A stretch of DNA of 9,930 nucleotides from JAJPHT01 sp035687045 (GCA_035687045.1 DASRYU010000208.1:1-9930), one strand, 5' to 3'; shown: positions 1 to 5,887, counted from the first letter of the stretch. Notes: generated by a model not told the origin, from the letters alone. Made by a program: numbers and translations.

Positions 1-46
1 GAAGGGAGGGGGGAGGCGCGCGGGAGCGCGCCGGGGGAGAGGGGGC
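1..46 (-). terminator. Polypyrimidine tract after first RHH gene
   Basis: Read on the minus strand, the bases just after the TAA stop of the first RHH gene are almost all C and T, interrupted by a GC-rich inverted segment (GGCGCGC / GCGCGCC, roughly plus 16-33). Pyrimidine-rich 3' tracts can act in archaeal transcription termination. The same arrangement follows two other minus-strand genes here (430-495 and 4636-4691), which supports a shared 3'-end role. This is inference from composition and position only. Confidence 0.35.
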
Positions 47-274
47 TTACTCGTCGTCGAGCTTTGCCTGCGGGAGCTCGGCGTGCAGCGCTTCCTGCTC
101 GATGCGCGCGCGCTCGAAGTAATATTCCAGGGCCTCCTCGACGGCCTCGCTCATGCGCTTCCCGCGGAGAAGCTTCAGCGCGTGGAGCTTGAGGTGGTAT
201 TCCACACCGATCTTCACGCGGAGTTCCTTCGGGCCCGAGTCCGTCTTCGCTTCCTGGATCAGCAGTCTGTCCAC
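47..274 (-). CDS. Small ribbon-helix-helix DNA-binding protein (copy 1)
   Basis: Encodes 75 residues. The core reads as a ribbon-helix-helix (CopG/Arc/MetJ-type) fold: a basic strand around KELRVKIGVEYH (residues 17-28), helix A LKLHALKLLRGK, a turn, then helix B MSEAVEEALEYYFE, followed by a charged helical tail. Such proteins bind operators as dimers through the paired strands and usually repress transcription; the target here is unknown. The GTG start at 274 is chosen because an in-frame stop lies at 290-292 and no ATG or TTG is available between; a GAGG lies about 11 nt upstream and a TATA-like box about 31 nt upstream. The 58-residue shared core (from LIQEA to EQEA) matches copy 2 (496-711) at 54 positions, so this is a recent tandem duplication. 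No toxin gene lies beside it, so an antitoxin role is unsupported. Confidence 0.8.
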   Translation of the reverse strand: MDRLLIQEAKTDSGPKELRVKIGVEYHLKLHALKLLRGKRMSEAVEEALEYYFERARIEQEALHAELPQAKLDDE

Positions 275-300
275 CGGTACGACCCTCGGTCACTCCTCCT

Positions 301-309
301 GATATGAAG
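301..309 (-). promoter_or_regulatory. TATA-like box of RHH copy 1
   Basis: On the minus strand this reads CTTCATATC, centred about 31 nt before the GTG start at 274. The plus-strand stretch gatatgaagagg followed by acggtgcggc (one base differing between them) is repeated at 745-768 before copy 2, so the promoter was duplicated together with the gene. Confidence 0.55.
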
Positions 310-495
310 AGGCACGGTGCGGCGCAGCGCGCTTCCCGCGCGGGCGGCGGAGGCGCGCACCCGCGAACGCGCGCAGCTGCCGCAGCCGCAACCGAGGGGT
401 CGGCGCGGCGGGCGGCAAGGGAGCGGCCTGCCGGCTGAGGAAAAGAGGAATGGGAGAAGGGGCCGCAGCGGCCAGGTGTAGGGAGAGAGGAGAGC
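310..495. other. Spacer between the RHH copies
   Basis: This GC-rich spacer holds no supported gene. It contains the region upstream of the copy 1 promoter and, next to the copy 2 stop codon, a purine-rich plus strand (about 430-495) that reads as C/T-rich sequence after the stop on the minus strand. A perfect hairpin GGCCGC-A-GCGGCC lies at 461-473. The tract and hairpin together are a candidate terminator for copy 2. Confidence 0.4.
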
Positions 496-711
496 CTACG
501 GCTCGTCGCGCATGGCCGGCAGCTCGGCCGCGGCGGCTTCCTGCTCGAGGCGCACGCGCTCGAAGTAGTACGCGAGCGCTTCCTCGACGGCCTCGCTCAT
601 GCGCTTGCCGCGGAGAAGCTTGAGGGCGTGGAGCTTCAGGTGGTACTCGACACCGATCTTGACGCGGAGTTCCTTCGGGCCGGAGTCGGTTCGAGCTTCC
701 TGGATCAGCAA
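496..711 (-). CDS. Small ribbon-helix-helix DNA-binding protein (copy 2)
   Basis: Encodes 71 residues, a near-identical paralogue of the protein at 47-274: of 58 aligned core residues only four differ (K/R, E/A, A/V, I/L), while the C-terminal dozen residues diverge. It has the same ribbon-helix-helix layout: strand KELRVKIGVEYH, helix LKLHALKLLRGK, helix MSEAVEEALAYYFE. A TTG start at 711 is chosen because AGGTGG ends five bases upstream, a good Shine-Dalgarno, and the TATA-like box at 745-753 would put transcription start about 12 nt before it. The frame stays open upstream but has no better start. It is transcribed divergently from the EEP hydrolase at 926, and a 15-bp palindrome (788-802) lies between the two promoters, so autoregulation or control of that neighbour is possible (inference). 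Confidence 0.8.
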   Translation of the reverse strand: MLIQEARTDSGPKELRVKIGVEYHLKLHALKLLRGKRMSEAVEEALAYYFERVRLEQEAAAAELPAMRDEP

Positions 712-744
712 TGTTCCACCTGACGCCTCTCCGGCGCCCCACCC

Positions 745-753
745 GATATGAAG
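745..753 (-). promoter_or_regulatory. TATA-like box of RHH copy 2
   Basis: Reads CTTCATATC on the minus strand, identical to the box before copy 1, with the same flank (acggtgcggc on the plus strand). It is centred about 38 nt before the TTG start, which leaves a short leader carrying the AGGTGG ribosome binding site. Confidence 0.55.
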
Positions 754-787
754 AGGAACGGTGCGGCAGAGCGCGCGGAGCGCGGTC

Positions 788-802
788 GCGACACAGTGTC
801 GC
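788..802. promoter_or_regulatory. 15-bp palindrome in divergent intergenic region
   Basis: GCGACAC-A-GTGTCGC is a perfect inverted repeat with 7-bp arms and a single central base. It lies between the divergent promoters of RHH copy 2 and the EEP hydrolase. Dyads of this size are typical operators for dimeric RHH or helix-turn-helix regulators. No matching copy lies upstream of RHH copy 1, so a link to the RHH proteins is inference. Confidence 0.4.
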
Positions 803-890
803 TGGTGGAAAAGCGCAAAAGGAGTACCCGCGACGGCGCGAGGAGCGCTCGTGTCGATGGGCTCTCCGCTCCACGGTCTTCGTGAGAACC

Positions 891-898
891 TTCAATAC
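891..898 (+). promoter_or_regulatory. TATA-like box of EEP hydrolase gene
   Basis: TTCAATAC is centred about 31 nt before ATG 926, a spacing that fits a leaderless or nearly leaderless archaeal transcript. No Shine-Dalgarno motif precedes either candidate ATG (926 or 938). Confidence 0.45.
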
Positions 899-925
899 GC
901 GCGGCGTCCAACCGTGCAACCTCGC

Positions 926-1762
926 ATGGCTGTCTCGATGAAGGTCATGACCTTCAACCTCCGCCGCCGGAAGGAATCGGACGGCCCGAACACGTGGATC
1001 CACCGCCGCGACGCCGCGGTCGAGACCATCCGTCGCCACGCCCCCGACGTCCTCGGCACCCAGGAGGGGCTCGAGGACCAGGTGGAGTTCCTGGGCGAGC
1101 ACTTCCCCGAGTACGGGATGCTCGGCGAGGCGCGCCACGGCGGCCGCCGCGACGAGTTCAACGCCATCTTCTACCGCAAGGACCGGTTCAAGGTCGCGAA
1201 GAGCGGCAACTTCTGGCTCAGCGACACGCCCGACAAGGCGGGCAGCCGCTCGTGGGGCAACCTCGTACCGCGCATGTGCACGTGGGCGCGCTTCATCGAC
1301 AAGGACAGCGGCCAGGAGTTCGCGCACGTCAACACGCACCTCGACCACCTCGTGCCCAGCGCCCGCAAGAAGGGGGCCGAGCTCATCTCGCGCCGCATGC
1401 CCAAGGACGTCCCCGTCCTGATGACCGGCGACTTCAACGCGCTCCAGCAGGGCGGCACGTACCGCTTCCTCACGGGCGCCGTCGGCCTCCTCGACTCGCG
1501 CTGGGCAAGCCGCACGCCCGTGAGCACGAAGTGGAACGCGACGTTCCACCGCTTCACCGGGCGCGGCCTCTACCGCATCGACTACATCCTCGGCCGCGGC
1601 GTCGCCCAGTTCGAGAACTACGGCGTCTGCCGCGACCGCTACCAGGGCAAGCTCCCGAGCGACCACTTCCCCGTCGTGTCGCACGCGACGCTCGCGCCGC
1701 CTCGCGCGACGCGCGTCCCGGTGGCCGAGGTCGCCGAAGCGCCCGCGCCCCGCGCCGCCTGA
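926..1762 (+). CDS. Endonuclease/exonuclease/phosphatase (EEP) family hydrolase
   Basis: Encodes 278 residues of the EEP (DNase I-like) superfamily, which cleaves phosphodiester or phosphomonoester bonds with a divalent metal. The motif set is complete and ordered: TFN (N11), GTQE (E47), VNTHLDH (H138), TGDFNA (D169, N171), RIDY (D219) and the terminal SDH (D246, H247). The FYRKDRF, FWLSDTP and CTWARF blocks recall the EEP-1 subgroup (cd09083), whose natural substrate is not settled. No signal peptide or membrane segment is seen, so it is probably cytoplasmic. ATG 926 is preferred for its TATA spacing; ATG 938, giving MKVMTFN, is a close alternative. The last 20 or so residues are a low-complexity Ala/Pro tail. 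The stop codon overlaps the next start (TGATG), implying translational coupling. Confidence 0.9.
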   Translation: MAVSMKVMTFNLRRRKESDGPNTWIHRRDAAVETIRRHAPDVLGTQEGLEDQVEFLGEHFPEYGMLGEARHGGRRDEFNAIFYRKDRFKVAKSGNFWLSDTPDKAGSRSWGNLVPRMCTWARFIDKDSGQEFAHVNTHLDHLVPSARKKGAELISRRMPKDVPVLMTGDFNALQQGGTYRFLTGAVGLLDSRWASRTPVSTKWNATFHRFTGRGLYRIDYILGRGVAQFENYGVCRDRYQGKLPSDHFPVVSHATLAPPRATRVPVAEVAEAPAPRAA

Positions 1763-2184
1763 TGGCGCGCCACAACGAGTGCGCGCAGCGGGCGGCGGCC
1801 CGCCTCCTCTCCTCCCGCAGCGGCAAGGACGCGGCGGCGCTGTACGAGAGGCTGCGCGCGAGCCACCCGCCCGACACGCCGCTGCGCCTGCTCGGCACGA
1901 CGCCGCGCCTTCTCGCGCGCATGCTCACGGAGTCTGGGCTCCCTTCGCGCGCGCTCCGCTGCGGCGGGTGGAGCGACCTCCGCGCCGGCGCGCTCGCCTG
2001 CGTGGACCTGCGCCCGCTCGAGGGCGGGCTCCCGCGCCTGCACTGGGTCGCCGTGGAGGAGGTGGGCCCCGAGCATGTGCGGGCCGACGGCCGGAGGTAC
2101 GCGCGCGAGGCGTGGATGCGCGCGTGGAGCTGCCGATGCTCGCCCTTCGCGATGCACCGGCGCGCGCTCGTCCTCCGCGACTGA
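1762..2184 (+). CDS. Small putative C39/papain-like cysteine peptidase
   Basis: Encodes 140 residues with no family that I recognise by overall sequence. Its layout resembles peptidase C39 domains: an N-terminal NECAQRAAARLL helix with C7, a GTTPRLLARMLTESGL stretch, ACVDLRP, then LHWVAVEEV with H94, and VRAD with D109 followed by YAREAWMRAW. The Cys/His/Asp order and spacing (7, 94, 109) are close to those of the C39 peptidase domain of ComA (about 17, 96, 112). Classical C39 domains process peptides exported by an attached ABC transporter; no transporter is fused or nearby, so the substrate is unknown. ATG 1762 overlaps the TGA of the EEP gene by one base, so the two are translationally coupled. 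C39-type fold: moderate confidence. Active peptidase: inference. Confidence 0.72.
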   Translation: MARHNECAQRAAARLLSSRSGKDAAALYERLRASHPPDTPLRLLGTTPRLLARMLTESGLPSRALRCGGWSDLRAGALACVDLRPLEGGLPRLHWVAVEEVGPEHVRADGRRYAREAWMRAWSCRCSPFAMHRRALVLRD

Positions 2185-2204
2185 ACGGGGCGCGCGAGGG
2201 GAAC

Positions 2205-2213
2205 GGCTTTTCC
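2205..2213 (+). promoter_or_regulatory. Weak TATA-like box of SDR gene
   Basis: GGCTTTTCC is the only AT-rich patch between 2184 and 2236 and is centred about 27 nt before the ATG, the spacing seen for other leaderless genes in this window. It resembles the CTTTTCA box before the tRNA. Confidence 0.35.
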
Positions 2214-2235
2214 CGCGCGCGCCGCTGCATCGGCC

Positions 2236-3114
2236 ATGCGCGTCGCCATCACCGGCGGGACCGGCTACCTGGGACCCATCGTCATCGAGGAGCTGCTGCG
2301 CGAGGGGCACGAGGTCACCGCGCTCGAGCACCGCCAGCGCGCGCCGGACGCGTCGAACGCGCGCCTGCGCCGCGTGAAGGGGGACGTGCGCGACGTCGCG
2401 TCGCTGCGCGAGGCGTTCCGCGGCTGCGACGCGGTCGTGCACCTCGTCGCCATCCTGCGCGAGAACAAGAAGCGCGGCGTCACATTCGAGCGCATGCACG
2501 TGGAGGCGACGCGCAACGTCCTGCAGGCCGCGCGGGAGGAGGGCGTGCGCCGCTATCTGCACATGAGCGCCAACGGCGTCGAGAGCGGCCTCGACACGCC
2601 CTACTTCCGCACGAAGAAGGCGGCGGAGGAGCTCGTGCGCGCGAGCGGGCTCGACTGGACGATCTTCCGCGCGAGCTACATCGCGGGGCCGGGTGGCTTC
2701 GACGCGCAGTTCGCCGACATCGTCGACAAGGCCCCCGTGCTGCCAAGCTTCGCGGGCGGCAAGTTCGAGATCCAGCCCATCGCGCGGCGCAACGTCGCGC
2801 AGGCGTTCGCGCGCGCCCTCACGACGCCGGAGGCGGTGGGGAAGACGTACGTCCTCGCGGGGCCCGAGCGCATGACGTGGAACAGCTACCTGCGACGCCT
2901 CTCGCGCGTGCGTCGCCGCAAGCGCCCGCTCGTGTACGCGCCCGGCCCGCTCATGATCGGCCTCGCGCGCGTCGCGGGCCCGCTCTTCCCGGCGGACGCG
3001 GACGCGCTGCGGATGCTGATGCTGGGGAACGTCGGCGACAACAGCGAGTCCGTGAAGGACCTGCGCCTCGAGCTCGAGCCCTGGGAGGACGCGGTCGCGG
3101 AGCTCCGTCGGTGA
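2236..3114 (+). CDS. NAD(P)-binding SDR/epimerase, NDUFA9-like
   Basis: Encodes 292 residues of the extended/atypical short-chain dehydrogenase group. The Rossmann nucleotide-binding motif GGTGYLG is at residues 7-13, the D50 region (KGDVRD) and the VVHLVA strand follow, and a YxxxK pair (Y123, K127) is present after MSANGV. The sequence pattern (SANGVESG, YFRTKKAAEELV, DWTIFRASYIAGPGG, then the GKTYVLAGPE block) resembles the NDUFA9-like SDR group. Members act as NAD(P)-dependent sugar or lipid-type reductases or as structural subunits; no complex I genes are nearby, so an enzymatic role is more likely. It lies 37 bp upstream of the acyltransferase pair, suggesting a shared lipid or envelope role (inference). 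No signal peptide is seen; the region around residues 235-255 is hydrophobic. Confidence 0.88.
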   Translation: MRVAITGGTGYLGPIVIEELLREGHEVTALEHRQRAPDASNARLRRVKGDVRDVASLREAFRGCDAVVHLVAILRENKKRGVTFERMHVEATRNVLQAAREEGVRRYLHMSANGVESGLDTPYFRTKKAAEELVRASGLDWTIFRASYIAGPGGFDAQFADIVDKAPVLPSFAGGKFEIQPIARRNVAQAFARALTTPEAVGKTYVLAGPERMTWNSYLRRLSRVRRRKRPLVYAPGPLMIGLARVAGPLFPADADALRMLMLGNVGDNSESVKDLRLELEPWEDAVAELRR

Positions 3115-3117
3115 CTA

Positions 3118-3127
3118 GGTTCATAGG
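3118..3127 (+). promoter_or_regulatory. TATA-like box of plsC homologue
   Basis: GGTTCATAGG, immediately after the SDR stop codon, is centred about 28 nt before ATG 3152. No Shine-Dalgarno motif precedes that ATG. PlsC may therefore have its own leaderless promoter, even if read-through from the SDR gene also occurs. Confidence 0.45.
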
Positions 3128-3151
3128 CCACGAGCGGGCTCGCCGCGGCCG

Positions 3152-3871
3152 ATGGCCGTCCGGAGGTACGAGCGCAGGGTCAAGCTGCGCCGATGGGCGG
3201 CCGAAGACTGGGAGTACGCGCACGTCTCCTACCGCTTCATCAAGGCGACCTTCCACCACCCCGTGCGCTTCGTCTCGCGGCTGAACGTGCGCGGCGCGGA
3301 GAACATGCCGGCGACGGGCCCCGTCATCCTCGCCGTCAACCACCTCTCGTGGGCCGACCCCGTGGTGGTGGGTGCGGCCATCCAGCGCCCCGCGTTCTAC
3401 CTCGCGAAGGAGGGCGTCTTCCACCACCCCGTGACGCGCTGGCTCGTGACGGCGACCGGGCAGATCAAGGTCGACCGGCACACCGGCGGGAACGAGGGCG
3501 CGGTCGCCACGGCCACCGCGCTCCTCTCGCACAACCTCGTCGTCGGCATCTTCCCCGAGGGCACGCGCAGCCGGCCCGGGCAGGTCAAGCGCGGCAAGAC
3601 GGGCATCGCGCGCATCGCCGCGGCCTCGGGCGCGCCCATCGTCCCCATCGGCTGCGACACGGGGGCGTTCTGGCCGCGCGGGCGCACCCTGCCCAAGCTC
3701 GGGGAGCCCGTCTACATCCACATCGGCGCGCCGCTTCGCCTCGACCTCAAACCGCAAGACATGAGCGACAAGGAGCGCATGAGGCACGCCACGGACGAGG
3801 TGATGGACCGCGTGAGGGAGCTGTATCTGGACGCCGTCCGCGCCCGGGAAGGTGGAGAGACATGGGCGTAG
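3152..3871 (+). CDS. PlsC-type 1-acylglycerol-3-phosphate acyltransferase homologue
   Basis: Encodes 239 residues of the PlsC/LPLAT family, which transfers acyl chains onto glycerophosphate-type acceptors at the membrane face. The catalytic NHLSWAD motif (H64, D69; HX4D) is intact, the substrate-binding FPEGTRSR is at 134-141, and a VPIG block is at 164-167. Length is normal for the family. No clear transmembrane helix is visible, so association is probably peripheral. In Archaea, whose core lipids are isoprenoid ethers, the acceptor is uncertain; PlsC homologues have been reported in some Euryarchaeota, including marine group II. The stop overlaps the start of the beta-helix gene by 10 nt, so the two products are very likely co-translated and may act on the same substrate. 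Confidence 0.9.
   Translation: MAVRRYERRVKLRRWAAEDWEYAHVSYRFIKATFHHPVRFVSRLNVRGAENMPATGPVILAVNHLSWADPVVVGAAIQRPAFYLAKEGVFHHPVTRWLVTATGQIKVDRHTGGNEGAVATATALLSHNLVVGIFPEGTRSRPGQVKRGKTGIARIAAASGAPIVPIGCDTGAFWPRGRTLPKLGEPVYIHIGAPLRLDLKPQDMSDKERMRHATDEVMDRVRELYLDAVRAREGGETWA
3851..3857 (+). promoter_or_regulatory. Shine-Dalgarno of beta-helix gene inside plsC
   Basis: GGTGGAG lies four bases before ATG 3862, within the last codons of plsC. It fixes the start of the downstream gene and indicates that internal genes of operons here use Shine-Dalgarno initiation. Confidence 0.7.
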
Positions 3872-4635
3872 CGCGCACCGGCCGCATCCTTCTCGGGAGC
3901 ACCGTCCTCATCCTCTCCCAGAGCATCCTCTTCGGCCTCGCGGTGCTCCCCGCCCTGGTCTTCTGGCAGGTGGTCCGCGACCTCACGCGCGGCTTCCCCT
4001 TCTTCGACCCGTACGGCTGGTATGCCATCGTCGCGACGTCGCTCATCCCCGCGTACCTCATCTTCAGCCTCTCGCTCATGTTCATGAGCGCCGGCTTCAA
4101 CAAGCTGATGAAGTGGCGCACGGAGCCGGGCGAGTACCGCATCCACGACTACGACTGGCGCGTCATCCGGTGGGCCTGCTACAACGCGAGCATCAGCGTC
4201 GTCCGCATCTTCTGCGGCGAGACGATGCGCGTGACGCCCTTCTGGACGTACTACCTCAAGGCGAACGGCGCGAAGATCGGTCCGGGCGTGTACGTGAACA
4301 CGGCGCGCCTGAACGACCACAACCTGCTCATCCTCGAGGAGAAGGCCGTCGTCGGCGGGGACGCGAAGCTCATCGCGCACCTCGCGGAGAAGGGCATGAT
4401 CAAGGCGCAGCCGGTCATCCTGCGCAAGCGCGCCGTCGTCGGCGTCAACACGGTCATCGGGCCGGGCGTCGAGATCGGAGAAGGGAGCGCCGTCGGCGCG
4501 ATGTCGTTCGTCCCCAAGGGCACGAAGATCCCGCCCAACCAGGCGTGGGGCGGCGTGCCCGCGCGCCCGATCAAGCAGTACGAGGAGGACGAGTTCGAGC
4601 GCCGCGGGCAGCCCGGCATCCCCGTCTCGTACTGA
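3862..4635 (+). CDS. Two-TM left-handed beta-helix acyltransferase-like protein
   Basis: Encodes 257 residues. Two hydrophobic segments (about 9-37 and 53-77) anchor it in the membrane. A linker with KWRTEPGEYRIHDYDW follows, then a hexapeptide-repeat left-handed beta-helix from about residue 134: GAKIGPGVYV, a second stretch with H173, and RAVVGVNTVIGPGVEIGEGSAVG. This architecture, including the KW..PGEY linker, resembles the C-terminal region of Pls-type peptide synthetases (TIGR02353, NRPS terminal domain) rather than soluble LpxA or CysE enzymes, and suggests transfer of an acyl or similar group at the membrane. Start at 3862 follows the GGTGGAG site. The closing PARPIKQYEEDE motif is typical after such beta-helices. 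Pairing with PlsC suggests successive acylation steps on one lipid or glycolipid (inference). Confidence 0.82.
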   Translation: MGVARTGRILLGSTVLILSQSILFGLAVLPALVFWQVVRDLTRGFPFFDPYGWYAIVATSLIPAYLIFSLSLMFMSAGFNKLMKWRTEPGEYRIHDYDWRVIRWACYNASISVVRIFCGETMRVTPFWTYYLKANGAKIGPGVYVNTARLNDHNLLILEEKAVVGGDAKLIAHLAEKGMIKAQPVILRKRAVVGVNTVIGPGVEIGEGSAVGAMSFVPKGTKIPPNQAWGGVPARPIKQYEEDEFERRGQPGIPVSY

Positions 4636-4691
4636 GGGAGAAAGGGAGGAGGGAGCGAGGGAGGAGGCGAGGGGAGAGGGAGCGGAGGGCT
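4636..4691 (-). terminator. C/T-rich tract between convergent genes
   Basis: All 56 bp between the stop of the beta-helix gene and the stop of the Gly/Ser-rich gene are G/A on the plus strand with few exceptions. On the minus strand the tract is a polypyrimidine run directly after the TGA of the Gly/Ser-rich gene. It probably acts as that gene's 3' termination region. No stem-loop was found. Confidence 0.4.
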
Positions 4692-5147
4692 TCACTCCTC
4701 CTGGTCGCTGCCGCCGATGCTCGAGCCCTGCGGCTTCTGGATGTTCGAGGAGCCGCCCTGCACGTTCTGGCCGCCGCCCGCGTTCGTCGTCTCGCTCTGG
4801 CGGGAGCCGCTGCCGACGTTGCTGCCGCCCATCGGCTTGTTGCCCTGCGAGCTCGAGCCGCCGGTGATGCTGGAGCCGCGCGAGGAGCCGCCGCTGCTGC
4901 TCCCGCTCATGCCCTGGCCGCCCGCGCCGCCGGCGCTCGATCCCTGCGAGCCGCTCTGGTTGCCGCCGAAGGAGCCGCCCTGCGCGTTCGTGCCGGGCTG
5001 GCCGCCGCCGAGGCTTCCCTGGCCGCCCGTGTAGGAGCGGGAGCTCGACTGCGCGCCCGACTTGGGCGTCGCCTGCGTCTGGTCCGAGATCTGCGACTTG
5101 TTCTGGTCCTTGTCCTGGCCCTTCTTTCCGCCCGAGGTGTTGTCCAT
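4692..5147 (-). CDS. Gly/Ser/Gln-rich intrinsically disordered protein
   Basis: Encodes 151 residues of low complexity: a hydrophilic head (MDNTSGGKKGQDKDQNK), then runs of GGQ, GGS, SSS and QG units to an acidic end (GGSDQEE). There is one Tyr, one Phe, no Trp and no Cys, and no signal peptide or membrane segment, so it should be disordered and cytoplasmic. The nearest idea is a hydrophilin or stress-protectant-like or phase-separating protein; no family is recognised. ATG 5147 is the first plausible start of the frame; longer versions would add Arg-rich sequence that looks like non-coding translation. Three minus-strand genes lie upstream; a 113-bp gap with a 16-bp palindrome suggests its own control. 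Protein-like composition, with many Gln and Asn in a GC-rich genome, supports a real gene. Confidence 0.72.
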   Translation of the reverse strand: MDNTSGGKKGQDKDQNKSQISDQTQATPKSGAQSSSRSYTGGQGSLGGGQPGTNAQGGSFGGNQSGSQGSSAGGAGGQGMSGSSSGGSSRGSSITGGSSSQGNKPMGGSNVGSGSRQSETTNAGGGQNVQGGSSNIQKPQGSSIGGSDQEE

Positions 5148-5185
5148 GGGATGGTCCCGACGACGCAGACGAGGGACCGAGTTTG

Positions 5186-5201
5186 CTTGTTCTGGAACAA
5201 G
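5186..5201. promoter_or_regulatory. 16-bp palindrome upstream of Gly/Ser-rich gene
   Basis: CTTGTTC-TG-GAACAAG is a perfect inverted repeat with 7-bp arms, 39-54 nt before ATG 5147. A weak AT-rich patch (GCAAACTCGG on the minus strand) next to it could be the TATA element. The placement just upstream of the core promoter suggests an activator or repressor operator. Confidence 0.5.
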
Positions 5202-5260
5202 GCGCCGAGAGGCGGCGGCCGCGTGGATGCTGCCACCGCCGGAGCGAGCGACGTGCTCGC

Positions 5261-5455
5261 TCAGAAGGAGTCGCGCCGGCGCGCGGCGTTCGTGACGGGC
5301 TCCTCGCGGTCGAGGTTCACCGCCTCGGGCTTCCCCTTCTCGTCGGGCGTGTCGTCGCGCAGGTGCGCGCCGCTCTCGTCGAGCGCGGCCTCGCGCACGC
5401 CCTCCTTGATCGACTTGGGGTTGCCCTTCGGTCCGGATGCGATGGTGTCTTCCAT
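5261..5455 (-). CDS. 64-residue charged hypothetical protein
   Basis: Encodes 64 residues, strongly hydrophilic and mixed-charge (GPKGNPKSIKEGVREAAL, then RDDTPDEKGKPEAVNLDREE, ending ARRRDSF). No membrane segment, Cys or recognised domain is present; one short helix around residues 15-27 is likely. ATG 5455 is well supported: GGTGAT, a close match to the archaeal anti-Shine-Dalgarno complement, lies a few bases upstream and overlaps the TGA of the preceding gene, and only six bases separate that stop from this ATG. It is therefore the second gene of a two-gene operon with the DUF5789/DUF2795-like protein, and presumably acts with it. Function unknown; probably disordered in isolation. Confidence 0.75.
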   Translation of the reverse strand: MEDTIASGPKGNPKSIKEGVREAALDESGAHLRDDTPDEKGKPEAVNLDREEPVTNAARRRDSF

Positions 5456-5461
5456 ATGATA

Positions 5462-5830
5462 TCACCCTGGAGGAGGCTCGAGGTAGGAGCTGGCGCCCGC
5501 GACGTCCCCGCGGCCGACGCGCGTGTGCCAGGAGTCCTGCGCGCCCGTCGGCATCTCGCCCGACGTCTCGCCGCCAGCGAGCGTCGCGTGCTCCATCTCC
5601 AGCGCGCTGAGGAACTCGGCCTCGCTGTCGAAGTAGTCGTCGTGGATGTCCTTGATGAGGTCGTGGAGGGACATGTTGCGCCCGTCGAGGATCACGGTCC
5701 CGTCGCCCATCATCTCGAGAAGCTCGCGCTTCGAGATGGGGAACGTGACCGTCCCGAGCGCCTCCATCACGGCGGCGAAGTTGGGTTGCACGAACGGCCC
5801 AGGCGTGGGCGGGTGCGCGTTGGGCGCCAT
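5462..5830 (-). CDS. DUF5789/DUF2795-like small protein
   Basis: Encodes 122 residues. The central block VTFPISKRELLEMMGDG, followed by TVILDGRNMSLHDLIKDI and YFDSEAEFLSALE, has the pattern of small DUF5789/DUF2795-type proteins (Phe-Pro-x-x-K-x-x-Leu motif, short strands giving a 'DG' turn, then a helical end) that are common in haloarchaea and bacteria and have no known activity. The N-terminus is Pro-rich and the C-terminus (after about residue 80) is polar and probably disordered. ATG 5830 is preferred because GGAGG precedes it, although the 3-nt spacing is short; a GTG at 5854 would add eight residues but falls inside an inverted repeat (5850-5869). It is the first gene of an operon with the 64-residue protein. 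Confidence 0.72.
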   Translation of the reverse strand: MAPNAHPPTPGPFVQPNFAAVMEALGTVTFPISKRELLEMMGDGTVILDGRNMSLHDLIKDIHDDYFDSEAEFLSALEMEHATLAGGETSGEMPTGAQDSWHTRVGRGDVAGASSYLEPPPG

Positions 5831-5849
5831 GCGCCTCCGGTCGCTGCCC

Positions 5850-5869
5850 GCCACAAGAACGGTTGTGGC
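5850..5869. promoter_or_regulatory. 20-bp inverted repeat at promoter of DUF5789-like operon
   Basis: GCCACAA-6 nt-TTGTGGC is a perfect inverted repeat with 7-bp arms. Its centre is about 30 nt before ATG 5830, exactly where a TATA element would be expected, and no clear TATA box is otherwise present. It could be an operator overlapping the core promoter, or the terminator hairpin of the upstream gene that ends at 5888. Confidence 0.45.
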
Positions 5870-5887
5870 CGGTTCGCCGCTACGCGC

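Noticed and set aside
47..711. Toxin-antitoxin system with the RHH proteins as antitoxins
   Set aside because: No toxin-like partner gene adjoins either copy; the second copy is followed only by spacer and the first copy.
290..1684. 464-residue open frame on the minus strand
   Set aside because: It runs antisense to the EEP gene and through RHH copy 2, with Ala/Arg/Val-rich composition typical of GC-rich shadow frames and no domain.
1779..3284. 501-residue plus-strand open frame
   Set aside because: It is an Arg/Pro/Ala-rich shadow covering the C39-like and SDR genes in another frame; no motif is seen.
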